Below, one piece after another: positions 42,601-45,099 of a stretch of DNA of 64,000 nt. The translations under genes were made by a program, and so were the position numbers. The stretch comes from Trichobilharzia regenti (Eukaryota; Platyhelminthes; Trematoda; Strigeidida; Schistosomatidae), in NCBI GenBank assembly GCA_944472135.2, contig OX235267.1, positions 21,869,452 to 21,933,451 of the forward strand. Direction: 5' to 3'. The notes under the pieces were generated by a model. It was not told where the DNA came from, made no database searches, and worked only from the letters and a program-made list of their open reading frames with translations. Every line of letters begins with the position of its first letter. Positions within the stretch are counted from its first letter, which is position 1.

Positions 42601-44500
42601 CCCGACGGGCATTGCTAGCCGATATAGGTGCAGGTTGGAAAAGAGCCAGTGGTGGCCAAACAAAAACATGGCATCAATCCATGAAATCCTTGACAGTTAA
42701 ACTGAGTCCGGTAGGGAGATGCAGACTCCCGGGTTGGGGGCCTCGGGACTCTAGGAATCAATGCCTGGAGACAATAGGTGTCATGGCTCAAAATCGTTGT
42801 CAATGGCGCAGATGTATTCAGTCTGTGTAATATTTCATATTCCTTTCTACCATTACCCATTCTGTTTCACTCTTATACTTGTCAAACTCTATTGATTCTC
42901 TTCACTCATCTTCTTGTTTACTTTTGTGTGCTATTTGGAACGTGGCAACTCGAACTGGTGCACTTCGGTGCCAAGTTCTATGTTGAATCCAGACAGACAG
43001 AGAAACGCATAAAAAACTTGGTACAATATGGCACCAAGAAAGATGCGCCACACAACAATAATAAAACAACATAGATCAAAAAAAAGGAAGGAAGGAAAAG
43101 AAAAAATATATATAAGTAGAGAACGGATAAAGAACTTCATCTGGAAGGAAAACAGTCATGCTTAACAAGTTCAAACAGTGTTCGTTAACTATCATCGGGA
43201 AGGGAAGAAAGAAGGAAATTGCAACACGTTCGCCACTGATTACGATTCTTGGCCATATCCGATAACGTTTCGAGCCATCGATTCGAGCTATCTCTCGGAC
43301 CCCAACCAGGGAGTCGTGACACACCAACCGATGCTAATCTAGCACAAAAATCCTTCATCCCACGACGCCATGTCATGGACTGACCACCTCTCCACCTTTT
43401 CCATCCCATCCCAGGGCTAGCGAACAGAGGCCTGTACGGAAGCCTCTGGGGTGACGTTCGCAGCACATATCCAAGCCACCGGAGCCGGTGTTTCCAGATG
43501 ACGACACTCAATGAATGGTGATCTCCACTGTGTTCAAACACACGCCGCCGAACCTCAGAATTACTCACGCGATGATTCCATCGAACGCAAGCAATCCTGC
43601 GGAGACAGCGATGATCGAACACGCAGAGTCGAACTGTTACTGCTGTACGAATACAAAACATTCGAAATAACCTATTACTCTTCCACAAATCAATTCTATT
43701 CCACTTGTTTTGCCTTCCTAAGGAAAAACATAATAAGATATTTGTTGACGGCATTCGTCAAGTTGATAAAAGTCAAGACTCGTTTGGTAGTAAATAGCAA
43801 CAGGTGAATAAGACCTAAAACAAATACACAAAGTTTGGCGAAGGCCGACAAGTCCAGATTAAACAGTAGTGCGGAATTTGTAATCCTCTTGGTAAATACA
43901 ATATACAGTACTTAGCCCCTTAGGATGATTTCGTCTATTATTATTAGCTTATGGAGATGAAACAATTTTAAACTTAAAAATTATGTGACAATCTATAAGC
44001 TCCCTAAGTTAGTAAAAATTACAAGTAAAGAAAGCGAAAAAAATCAACCTACTGAAGTCAGTGATGATTCCACACCGTTAGATGATTGAAGCACTGAATT
44101 CATACGATCATCAAGAGTTCTTCGAAGACTGGAAAACTTTGACTGATCGTAGCTTCTTTCAAATTCTAATAATTGATACTTTCGTTTTAGAGAATTGTGT
44201 TCACTGAGCAGGCTATTCTTCTCTGATTCAATGATCTTAAAATATACAAAAAAATAACTTGAGAAATACCTCTTTTTCAGTCTTTAAATGCTTCATTTTA
44301 GACTCATATTTAATTTTTGCAGATGACAGTGCGAATTCACTCGAAGACTTCTGTGCACGAACAATAGATAGCTCAGATACTAAATCGGAACCTAATATAA
44401 GATTCATTATCCTCAATTCATCAAAATAATTACCATCTATAGTTTGACTTATATGAGTATCACAAGGATCGTAACGACAAACGCTCATTTCATCGTCCAT
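8627..44500 (-). CDS. MAD1: MAD1 orthologue, spindle-assembly-checkpoint coiled-coil protein (14 exons)
   Basis: MAD1 sits at kinetochores, binds MAD2 and templates its conversion to the closed form that blocks anaphase. The joined exons are 44270-44500, 44053-44235, 35113-35237, 34985-35066, 33087-33502, 29997-30141, 27131-27331, 26160-26300, 22609-22688, 19080-19170, 17036-17167, 14084-14225, 11072-11262 and 8627-8779. They give 2,313 nt, that is 770 residues plus stop, with phases matching at every junction. Residues 1 to about 560 are mainly charged coiled coil. RILTYKHNP (574-582) fits the Mad2-interaction motif, basic-hydrophobic-hydrophobic then proline (human about 540-551). Residues about 671-720 hold the C-terminal dimer helix and the LLGYRIN strand. 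[15 protein letters not shown] (729-743) is the final helix. The start is the first in-frame ATG. Introns run from 34 nt to 8.8 kb. The least certain boundary is the donor of exon 5. Confidence 0.9.
8797..8888. repeat. (TACA)n microsatellite in MAD1 intron 13
   Basis: About 23 uninterrupted tetranucleotide units. On the transcribed strand it is (TGTA)n ending just upstream of the exon 14 acceptor. Confidence 0.95.
8889..9615. other. MAD1 intron 13 sequence without recognised features
   Basis: AT-rich. The 90-codon open stretch at 9218-9490 shows no family resemblance, and I treat it as chance. Confidence 0.4.
9617..9662. repeat. (TTA)n microsatellite forming the RTE-C tail
   Basis: About 15 units of ATT/TTA directly abutting the 3' end of the minus-strand RTE-C copy, as expected for a simple-repeat LINE tail. 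Confidence 0.9.
9617..10670 (-). pseudogene. RTE-C LINE, 3' part, decayed
   Basis: On the minus strand, fragments run in order: [20 protein letters not shown] (about 10450-10513), a linker with a CAG-type glutamine run, [14 protein letters not shown] (about 10280-10320), [21 protein letters not shown], and [15 protein letters not shown] (about 10100-10160). [19 protein letters not shown] follows at about 9870-9930. The active site reads FADD. The element ends with 'gaagccctatgttcctctag' and a (TAA)n tail at 9617-9662. That tail is shared with SINE-1. Frameshifts between blocks show it is dead. Confidence 0.75.
10815..10990 (+). mobile_element. SINE-1-like copy, diverged
   Basis: A tRNA-like start (cctctgtggctaactg), a B-box-like gggttccatatcc near 10869, and a body resembling SINE-1 (ggaaggtttggtgtgaagct). 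The 3' tail is not clear. Confidence 0.5.
11072..11262 (-). CDS. MAD1: MAD1 exon 13, C-terminal dimer domain (residues 657-720)
   Basis: It reads [20 protein letters not shown] then [19 protein letters not shown] to EEDNLYFK. It matches the human block running from the RLK motif through ACYTLTGYQID to CLIFK. The family's Arg-Leu-Lys motif, known to contact phospho-Bub1, reads Arg-Leu-Met (671-673). The acceptor is tttgtttcag and the donor gtaagtagt. Confidence 0.9.
11263..11769. other. MAD1 intron 12 sequence, mostly unremarkable
   Basis: 11330-11410 resembles part of a tRNA-like repeat (cttgagcactcggcctac), also hinted at near 36590. Nothing else is recognised. Confidence 0.4.
11770..12180 (+). 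repeat. Dispersed repeat D (noncoding)
   Basis: Blocks such as 'ccagaatccgaaaggattg', 'cctgtttcggtcatcagaaa' and 'gtcaaaggctc' recur in the same order at 26490-26935. Part of the block appears inverted near 33640-33790. The family is unknown and no ORF is shared. Confidence 0.65.
12180..12895 (+). pseudogene. RTE-A LINE, 3' end
   Basis: It corresponds to the last part of the RTE-A ORF at 40400-40915: [56 protein letters not shown], and then after a frameshift [20 protein letters not shown] and [15 protein letters not shown] to SLPDDS and a stop. The frameshift is a 4-nt insertion near 12447 (gaggctttcttccg against gaggcttccg). The 3' UTR and the AAATAAATAAAAATAAA tail follow. It is 5'-truncated, as is typical of LINEs. 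Confidence 0.85.
12896..13299. other. Gene-free intronic DNA
   Basis: It starts with another scrap of RTE-A tail (tgtggtgcatctcttggtgc near 12918). The rest is AT-rich and unrecognised. Confidence 0.4.
13300..13925. repeat. GC-richer block of unknown type, preceded by ACTT repeats
   Basis: After 'acttacttacttactttacttcgg' comes about 600 nt visibly richer in GC than its surroundings. Its phrases (cctacggaaggatgagccgg, ggtggagagcgccgggcatc, cacctccgccacgtgaaggc) look like degenerate repeat consensus rather than coding sequence. No frame is open for long. It is likely a LINE or SINE 3' region in minus orientation. Confidence 0.4.
14084..14225 (-). CDS. MAD1: MAD1 exon 12 (residues 610-657)
   Basis: It reads [18 protein letters not shown] to [10 protein letters not shown], corresponding to the variable link between the Mad2-binding helix and the C-terminal dimer. 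The acceptor is cttgtttacag and the donor gtaggctga. It leaves in phase 1. Confidence 0.85.
14542..14730 (+). mobile_element. SINE-2 (tRNA head, CR1-like tail)
   Basis: The head is gtcggtggcacagtggttagg with A-box TGGCACAGTGG and B-box GGTTCGAGCC. A short body (acacctgatatctatggtcg) follows. The tail 'ctgaaaattccatacttg' to 'ggaatcaagctgtaaat' and a poly(A) run close the element. The head is shared with SINE-1 but the tail is not. It resembles the end of the CR1-like LINE at 1630-1690. Confidence 0.85.
14960..15541 (-). mobile_element. RTE-A 5' end fragment
   Basis: Read from 15541 down, it opens cgaccgatagctactacctt, matching the start of the full RTE-A copy at 37853. It continues through 'ccaagcagct'-like 5' UTR to 'ccacggtgtgggcagccggg' (37+ kb copy: 38220). 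None of the endonuclease or RT follows. Full LINE copies normally lose the 5' end, so a 5'-only fragment is unusual. A second one lies at 48955-49600. Confidence 0.75.
15542..16250. other. MAD1 intron 11, unremarkable
   Basis: The stretch between the RTE-A fragment and SINE-3. No coding or repeat signal is strong enough to name. Confidence 0.4.
16255..16438 (-). mobile_element. SINE-3 (Smα-like repeat), diverged
   Basis: Read from 16438 down, the A-box region is cgagtcccagtggctgaatc, the B-box-like element is gggttccaactcc, and then comes 'gggtcccaaacaagga'. The latter is the place where Smα repeats of S. mansoni carry a hammerhead ribozyme. The core here is degenerate. Confidence 0.6.
16595..16800 (+). 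mobile_element. SINE-3 (Smα-like repeat), diverged
   Basis: It begins gatctcagtggctgaacgg, with actgctgaagtgtcccaccc and gaagaaacagctgttcagc in the ribozyme-like segment. It is followed by 'tgatgtcggctcgc' and 'accaatcaagaccccggaaa'. Confidence 0.55.
17036..17167 (-). CDS. MAD1: MAD1 exon 11 with the Mad2-interaction motif (residues 566-609)
   Basis: It opens [18 protein letters not shown]. The segment RILTYKHNP aligns with the human motif around KVLHMSLNP. Known structural work shows this segment is wrapped by MAD2's safety belt. It is followed by [19 protein letters not shown], the helix that pairs in the dimer. Splice sites are ctttcttag and gtaagcgat. Confidence 0.9.
17225..17720. mobile_element. 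SINE-3-like pieces in both orientations
   Basis: 17260-17400 reads as a minus-strand head (B-box-like 'ggtccgatccctgg' on that strand). 17580-17690 reads on the plus strand as the body (aaagagtcccacaatggggt, gaaacacctgtccagtgccc). The limits are uncertain. Confidence 0.4.
17721..18718. other. MAD1 intron 10, gene-free
   Basis: AT-rich. A T-rich patch lies at 17885-17920. No ORF or repeat was identified. Confidence 0.4.
18722..18965 (+). mobile_element. SINE-1 copy, diverged
   Basis: The head is gcatctgtggtttagcagta, B-box-like ttcaatcc follows, and the body is shared with SINE-1 (cctcactagctaggccgata, ccactgctaccaagacttga). The tail is 'atgttccactaggaacgtaa' plus an A-rich end. Confidence 0.7.
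19080..19170 (-). CDS. MAD1: MAD1 exon 10 (residues 535-565)
   Basis: It reads [20 protein letters not shown] to DVYHMQ, an uninterrupted leucine heptad leading into the Mad2-binding segment. The acceptor is tgcttttcag and the donor gtaatggat. Confidence 0.85.
19171..19955. other. MAD1 intron 9, first part
   Basis: It contains a short (GT)n run at about 19260-19275. No gene is seen. Confidence 0.4.
19960..21125 (+). pseudogene. Penelope-like element fragment (RT to GIY-YIG)
   Basis: The open block 20042-20362 has [19 protein letters not shown] and a catalytic motif HVDDTFIV, followed by [19 protein letters not shown]. After a stop come HRKPTSTGQ and [20 protein letters not shown] (about 20360-20480), diagnostic of Penelope-like RTs. 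[12 protein letters not shown] (about 20830-20860) and [18 protein letters not shown] (about 21040-21095) belong to the endonuclease end. The frames differ and stops are frequent. It differs in sequence from the 3.6-5.0 kb element, so it belongs to another PLE family. Confidence 0.8.
21126..21984. other. Intronic AT-rich DNA
   Basis: It includes a C-rich run near 21441-21450 and an ATA/ATG-rich patch at 21645-21665. No gene was found. Confidence 0.4.
21985..22145 (-). mobile_element. SINE-3 (Smα-like repeat), best-preserved ribozyme region
   Basis: On the minus strand: gggtgcgtactgatgaagag, then a hairpin-forming gtcccaaaccgggac, then gaaacagatgtccagtac, and on to 'caatcaaatcactac'. CTGATGA and GAAAC flank a perfect 5-bp stem, as in a hammerhead, but three extra bases (aga) separate CTGATGA from the stem. 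Only the 3' half of the repeat is present. Confidence 0.65.
22150..22608. other. Intron 9 sequence near exon 9
   Basis: No feature was recognised apart from the splice donor context of exon 9. Confidence 0.4.
22609..22688 (-). CDS. MAD1: MAD1 exon 9 (residues 509-535)
   Basis: It reads [19 protein letters not shown] then RDLVGKLR, with acceptor aaaattgtag and donor gttagtttc, leaving in phase 2. Its first 63 bases and acceptor are repeated at 24088-24150 by the 1,462-bp tandem duplication. The serine-rich stretch could be a phosphorylated linker (inference). Confidence 0.8.
23020..24035 (+). pseudogene. RTE-B LINE, 3' part, decayed (copy 1)
   Basis: It resembles RTE-B 42180-43000: FTYLG-like region near 23080, ctgattattgatgaaatctc, tgacgcagacgtgatatcca, tgtcctcctttatggctgtg, and the tail 'ggcaactcgaactgatgtac' near 23984. 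It is heavily mutated and interrupted by the hairpin element at 23275-23432. It is repeated at 24482-25497. Confidence 0.7.
23275..23432. mobile_element. 158-bp hairpin insertion with 14-bp target-site duplication
   Basis: Two 57-nt arms (23319-23375 and 23377-23433) are complementary with one mismatch and one spacer base. The direct repeat gaagatatgaagag at 23261-23274 and 23433-23446 flanks the insertion and reconstitutes the RTE-B sequence when one copy is removed. There is no coding capacity. A duplicate lies at 24737-24894. Confidence 0.8.
24042..24087 (+). mobile_element. SINE-2 head, cut by the duplication breakpoint
   Basis: It has only the first 46 nt (gtgcgtcggtggcacagtgg to gcacatg), then passes straight into exon 9 sequence. 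Confidence 0.9.
24074..24150 (-). pseudogene. Partial second copy of MAD1 exon 9, fused to SINE sequence
   Basis: It keeps the exon 9 acceptor and its first 63 bases ([19 protein letters not shown], then RD), but the authentic donor is replaced by SINE-2 head sequence. Antisense SINE supplies a donor-like cg|gtgagaatc at 24073-24072. An exon 24074-24150 would be 77 nt and would leave in phase 2, exactly like real exon 9. It would end HVHG instead of LVGKL. Whether it is spliced in is unknown. Confidence 0.5.
24482..25497 (+). pseudogene. RTE-B LINE, 3' part, decayed (copy 2)
   Basis: Duplicate of 23020-24035 produced by the tandem duplication. Same defects and same hairpin insertion (24737-24894). 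Confidence 0.7.
24737..24894. mobile_element. Hairpin insertion, duplicate copy
   Basis: Same as 23275-23432, carried along by the 1,462-bp tandem duplication. Confidence 0.8.
25504..25690 (+). mobile_element. SINE-2, complete
   Basis: The head can still be drawn as a tRNA cloverleaf. gtgcgtc pairs with gatgcac as a 7-bp acceptor stem, gaccatg with catggtc as a long anticodon stem, and ggttcgatcc is the T-arm/B-box. The body and the CR1-like tail (ctgaaaattccatacttg to ggaatcaagctg) end in an A-rich run. It is inserted at the 3' edge of the RTE-B tail. Confidence 0.9.
25691..26159. other. Intron 8 sequence, gene-free
   Basis: No recognisable feature. Confidence 0.4.
26160..26300 (-). CDS. 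MAD1: MAD1 exon 8 (residues 462-508)
   Basis: It reads [19 protein letters not shown] to [10 protein letters not shown], with acceptor cgattgttgag and donor gtatgcaaaag. It is phase 0 at both ends. No specific motif is recognised. Confidence 0.8.
26490..26935 (+). repeat. Dispersed repeat D, second copy
   Basis: It shares ordered blocks with 11770-12180: cagccgaggg, ccagaatccgaa, ttttggtcatcggaaacc, gtcaaaggctc, agtattccagcc. It is noncoding. Confidence 0.65.
27131..27331 (-). CDS. MAD1: MAD1 exon 7 (residues 395-461)
   Basis: It reads [18 protein letters not shown] through [18 protein letters not shown] to NGKSN, with acceptor aatttttaag and donor gtaagtgat. It is phase 0 at both ends. The part after about residue 425 is less helical and asparagine/serine-rich. 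Confidence 0.85.
27545..27740 (+). mobile_element. SINE-3 (Smα-like repeat)
   Basis: It runs from the A-box-like region, via gctcaccttgtaaccagaag and B-box gctcgaacctcag, to gggtgcgtaccaatgaagag, tcccaaacgaggaggaaacag and ctgtccagtactcccagg. The ribozyme-like core reads CCAATGA, changed from CTGATGA. Confidence 0.7.
27741..28060. other. Intron 6 sequence, gene-free
   Basis: Short TATA-type repeat near 27846-27856. No gene. Confidence 0.4.
28062..28302 (-). mobile_element. SINE-1 copy
   Basis: Minus strand from 28302: gcgtcgatggcacagtggtt, B-box ggtttgatcc, then the SINE-1 body and the tail 'ctgtgttccactgg', 'gacgtgaagga' and a poly(A) equivalent at 28062-28070. A short local triplication of 'gaggctaga' lies near 28099-28120. 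Confidence 0.85.
28734..29045 (-). pseudogene. Penelope-like GIY-YIG endonuclease fragment
   Basis: The minus-strand frame reads [20 protein letters not shown], then [17 protein letters not shown] and [16 protein letters not shown]. This corresponds to the Penelope C-terminal endonuclease, with the CxC just before the YIG. No RT part is obvious upstream (29046-29450), where the sequence is too decayed. It is a third PLE family member in the window. Confidence 0.75.
29046..29990. other. Intron 6, gene-free or too decayed
   Basis: It could include more of the Penelope fragment near 29046-29430. An 81-codon open stretch at 29492-29737 has no recognisable similarity. A CA repeat lies at about 29975-29989. 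Confidence 0.4.
29997..30141 (-). CDS. MAD1: MAD1 exon 6 (residues 346-394)
   Basis: The acceptor is ttattattcag and the donor gttagtatg. It reads [19 protein letters not shown] to NQIVQRVVK. It is open only in the frame that needs two bases from exon 5. A CA microsatellite (about 29975-29989) lies just inside the following intron. Confidence 0.85.
30470..31745 (+). pseudogene. RTE-C LINE, 3' half, decayed
   Basis: [20 protein letters not shown] (about 30495-30555) and the palm region [20 protein letters not shown] (30789-30850) match RTE-C at 10450-10513. The active site is FAGD, changed from [18 protein letters not shown] (30973-31014) and later [14 protein letters not shown] text follow. 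The 3' end is 'gccttatgttccactcggaa' plus an AATAATAAAATAATAATAA tail (31710-31755). Many stops. Confidence 0.75.
31756..32388. other. Intron 5 sequence, gene-free
   Basis: No supportable feature. Scattered phrases resemble other repeats. Confidence 0.4.
32390..32605 (-). mobile_element. SINE-3 (Smα-like repeat), diverged
   Basis: Minus strand: cagcggctgagaatggtcta head, B-box-like ggattcaaaccc, then gcactgttaaagaatccc and gagaaacggctgtccagtac. The hammerhead-like core is lost. Confidence 0.6.
33087..33502 (-). CDS. MAD1: MAD1 exon 5 (residues 208-346)
   Basis: The acceptor is tattgcttcag. The exon opens [18 protein letters not shown] and continues as coiled coil with [19 protein letters not shown] at its end. 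Only a donor at 33086-33085 (gtcagtatac) keeps the frame into exon 6. A better-looking donor at 33102-33101 (aag|gtgaac) would shift the frame and reach a stop five codons into exon 6. The 3' edge is therefore the least certain splice site in the model. Confidence 0.75.
33503..34984. other. MAD1 intron 4, mostly unremarkable
   Basis: 33640-33790 carries an inverted piece of repeat D (gtacaggaccttgtgcag on the minus strand). An 88-codon open stretch at 34181-34447 is of unknown significance. Confidence 0.4.
34985..35066 (-). CDS. MAD1: MAD1 exon 4 (residues 180-207)
   Basis: It is separated from exon 3 by a 46-nt intron (35067-35112). It reads [19 protein letters not shown] to KSTVF, enters in phase 2 and leaves in phase 0 before donor gtgagtttc. 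Confidence 0.85.
35113..35237 (-). CDS. MAD1: MAD1 exon 3 (residues 139-180, split)
   Basis: The acceptor is ataattttag and the donor gtaaggttc. It reads [19 protein letters not shown], then a leucine/charge-rich coiled coil to ALLDLRS, and exits in phase 2. Confidence 0.85.
35471..35705 (+). mobile_element. SINE-1, complete
   Basis: The head is gtgcgtcggtgccacagtgg, B-box gggttccatcc, body cctttacctcactaaaccag to ccatcctgtaaaaataaaca. The tail is 'cttgaagccctatgttccac', 'gggaacgtgaaggaata' and A6. This is the clearest copy for comparing the tail with RTE-C. Confidence 0.9.
35965..36205 (+). mobile_element. SINE-1, older copy
   Basis: gtcggtggtttactggtaga head, B-box gggttcgattcc, body and tail (gaagcgctatttcccactgg) as in SINE-1 but clearly diverged. 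It sits 260 bp after the younger copy, in the same orientation. Confidence 0.8.
36570..36755 (+). mobile_element. tRNA-like SINE of another type
   Basis: ggagctgtggctaactgatt resembles an A-box region, and aaggtttcgaacgctg a B-box, with a unique body ending near the TATATA at 36750. Only one copy in the window, so the assignment is tentative. Confidence 0.4.
36756..37295. other. Intron 2 AT-rich DNA
   Basis: No gene. A TTTATTTATTTA run lies at 37270-37284, just upstream of the exon-like block. Confidence 0.4.
37303..37842 (+). CDS. Exon-like ORF of unknown function inside MAD1 intron 2, opposite strand
   Basis: Frame 37264-37875 is open. The plausible protein begins after one of several AG acceptors (37301-37325) with [19 protein letters not shown], passes [19 protein letters not shown] (ATG at 37438) and ends in NREV. 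A consensus donor gtg|gtaagt follows at 37843. It holds an asparagine-rich run (about 37765-37800) and no recognised domain. The RTE-A element starts about ten bases after the donor. It may be an exon of a nested gene or a displaced exon. I found no partner exon in this window, so the start, the acceptor and the function are unknown. Confidence 0.4.
38400..39735 (+). pseudogene. RTE-A endonuclease region, frameshifted
   Basis: [18 protein letters not shown] (about 38452-38505) starts the endonuclease. A frameshift near 38560 leads to the block 38582-38923 with [17 protein letters not shown] second shift gives [12 protein letters not shown] (about 38925-38960), then [16 protein letters not shown] and [16 protein letters not shown] (about 39220-39275), the catalytic DH. 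RT-connecting text continues through [15 protein letters not shown] to 39735. Three frame changes and the stop at 39421-39423 make it non-functional. Confidence 0.8.
39746..40915 (+). pseudogene. RTE-A reverse transcriptase, lacking its N-terminal fingers
   Basis: 389 open codons: [38 protein letters not shown], the active site [73 protein letters not shown], and the end SSLPDDS. The frame is undamaged, but the RT motifs before FLDIRAAFD are missing. The sequence jumps from the pre-RT linker at about 39735 straight to the palm. Compared with RTE-B at 41120-41700, about 0.6-0.9 kb is deleted. Confidence 0.8.
41110..43005 (+). mobile_element. RTE-B LINE, 5'-truncated, best copy in the window
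   Basis: It begins within the pre-RT linker ([20 protein letters not shown]) right after the RTE-A poly(A)-like tail. It ends with 'ggcaactcgaactggtgcac', 'ggtgccaagttctatgttga' and 'cagacagacagaga'. The RT is described in the next entry. It lies between two RTE-A copies in opposite orientation. Confidence 0.85.
41120..42830 (+). pseudogene. RTE-B reverse transcriptase, two or three frameshifts and one stop
   Basis: An almost complete [14 protein letters not shown] (about 41307-41345), [89 protein letters not shown], the active site [10 protein letters not shown] and [13 protein letters not shown], to 42161. A frameshift is followed by [34 protein letters not shown] and [14 protein letters not shown]. 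Another shift near 42500-42540 leads to [18 protein letters not shown] and [20 protein letters not shown] at 41250 ([10 protein letters not shown], stop) interrupts the linker. Confidence 0.85.
43005..43640 (-). pseudogene. RTE-A LINE, 3' end, inverted
   Basis: Minus-strand frame 43185-43640: [40 protein letters not shown] to SSLPDDS, and the tail to 43005. It is the reverse complement of about 40470-41105 with few differences, giving a large inverted repeat around the RTE-B copy. Confidence 0.85.
43641..44052. other. Intron 2 sequence next to exon 2
   Basis: No feature recognised. Confidence 0.4.
44053..44235 (-). CDS. MAD1: MAD1 exon 2 (residues 78-138)
   Basis: The acceptor is tatattttaag. 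The exon opens [14 protein letters not shown] and closes VESSLTS before donor gtaggttg. Its 61 codons are in phase 0 at both ends. The sequence is heptad-rich. Intron 2 after it is the longest (35238-44052) and holds the RTE-A/RTE-B/RTE-A cluster. Confidence 0.85.
44270..44500 (-). CDS. MAD1: MAD1 exon 1 (residues 1-77)
   Basis: It begins [12 protein letters not shown] and ends KHLKTEKE with a GAG codon immediately before the donor gtatttctc. No stop separates it from upstream in-frame codons as far as 44519, but 44500-44498 is the only ATG there. It exits in phase 0. The intron that follows (44236-44269) is only 34 nt. Confidence 0.85.
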
Positions 44501-44819
44501 ATTGTATAGGAACGAAACCACAAAAGTTGGTACCGAGAGTAGGTATCCACAGTTTTGAGTATTTTATCTAAAATGAAAAGAAAGATATACTTGTTAAATA
44601 ATAATGAATGTATAAAATATTGATAAGTTCACAACTAATATTACTTGCGATCCATGCGACAAACAGAAATCTGCACTGACCTCAACACTCGCATAGAGAG
44701 CTCTTTATACATTTTCTAATTTCCACTACTTCAAATATCTAATTATCAAAGTGAGTGTATTGTAAAACACAACTTCACACCTAGAAAACTAGGTGATAGT
44801 TATTAGTACATCATACGAC

Positions 44820-44882
<63 letters not shown>

Positions 44883-45099
44883 ATAACCTGAAATTCCGAG
44901 TGACATTCTGCAACAGATTTGTGTCAGTTTGGCAAACAGTTAGGAATCTGTATTAAAAAGCCACAGGTACATACACCACTTTAGATTACCTATGATATTG
45001 TCGCGACGGTAGTTTTGCCGGCAGATACCAATCAGGTATACAACACTTAGTCGAGTTGGTTTCCAATGAAACTTCCCGAAACAGGACTGACTGACTGAC
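44501..45099 (-). promoter_or_regulatory. Upstream region of MAD1
   Basis: AT-rich, unannotated otherwise. A possible splice acceptor (tcattttag) about 70 nt before the ATG may end a 5' UTR intron or accept a spliced leader (inference). The (TA)n tract at 44823-44878 lies about 320 bp upstream of the ATG. No core promoter motif can be assigned with confidence. Confidence 0.35.
44823..44878. repeat. (TA)28 microsatellite upstream of MAD1
   Basis: An uninterrupted TA dinucleotide run of 56 nt. Confidence 0.95.
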
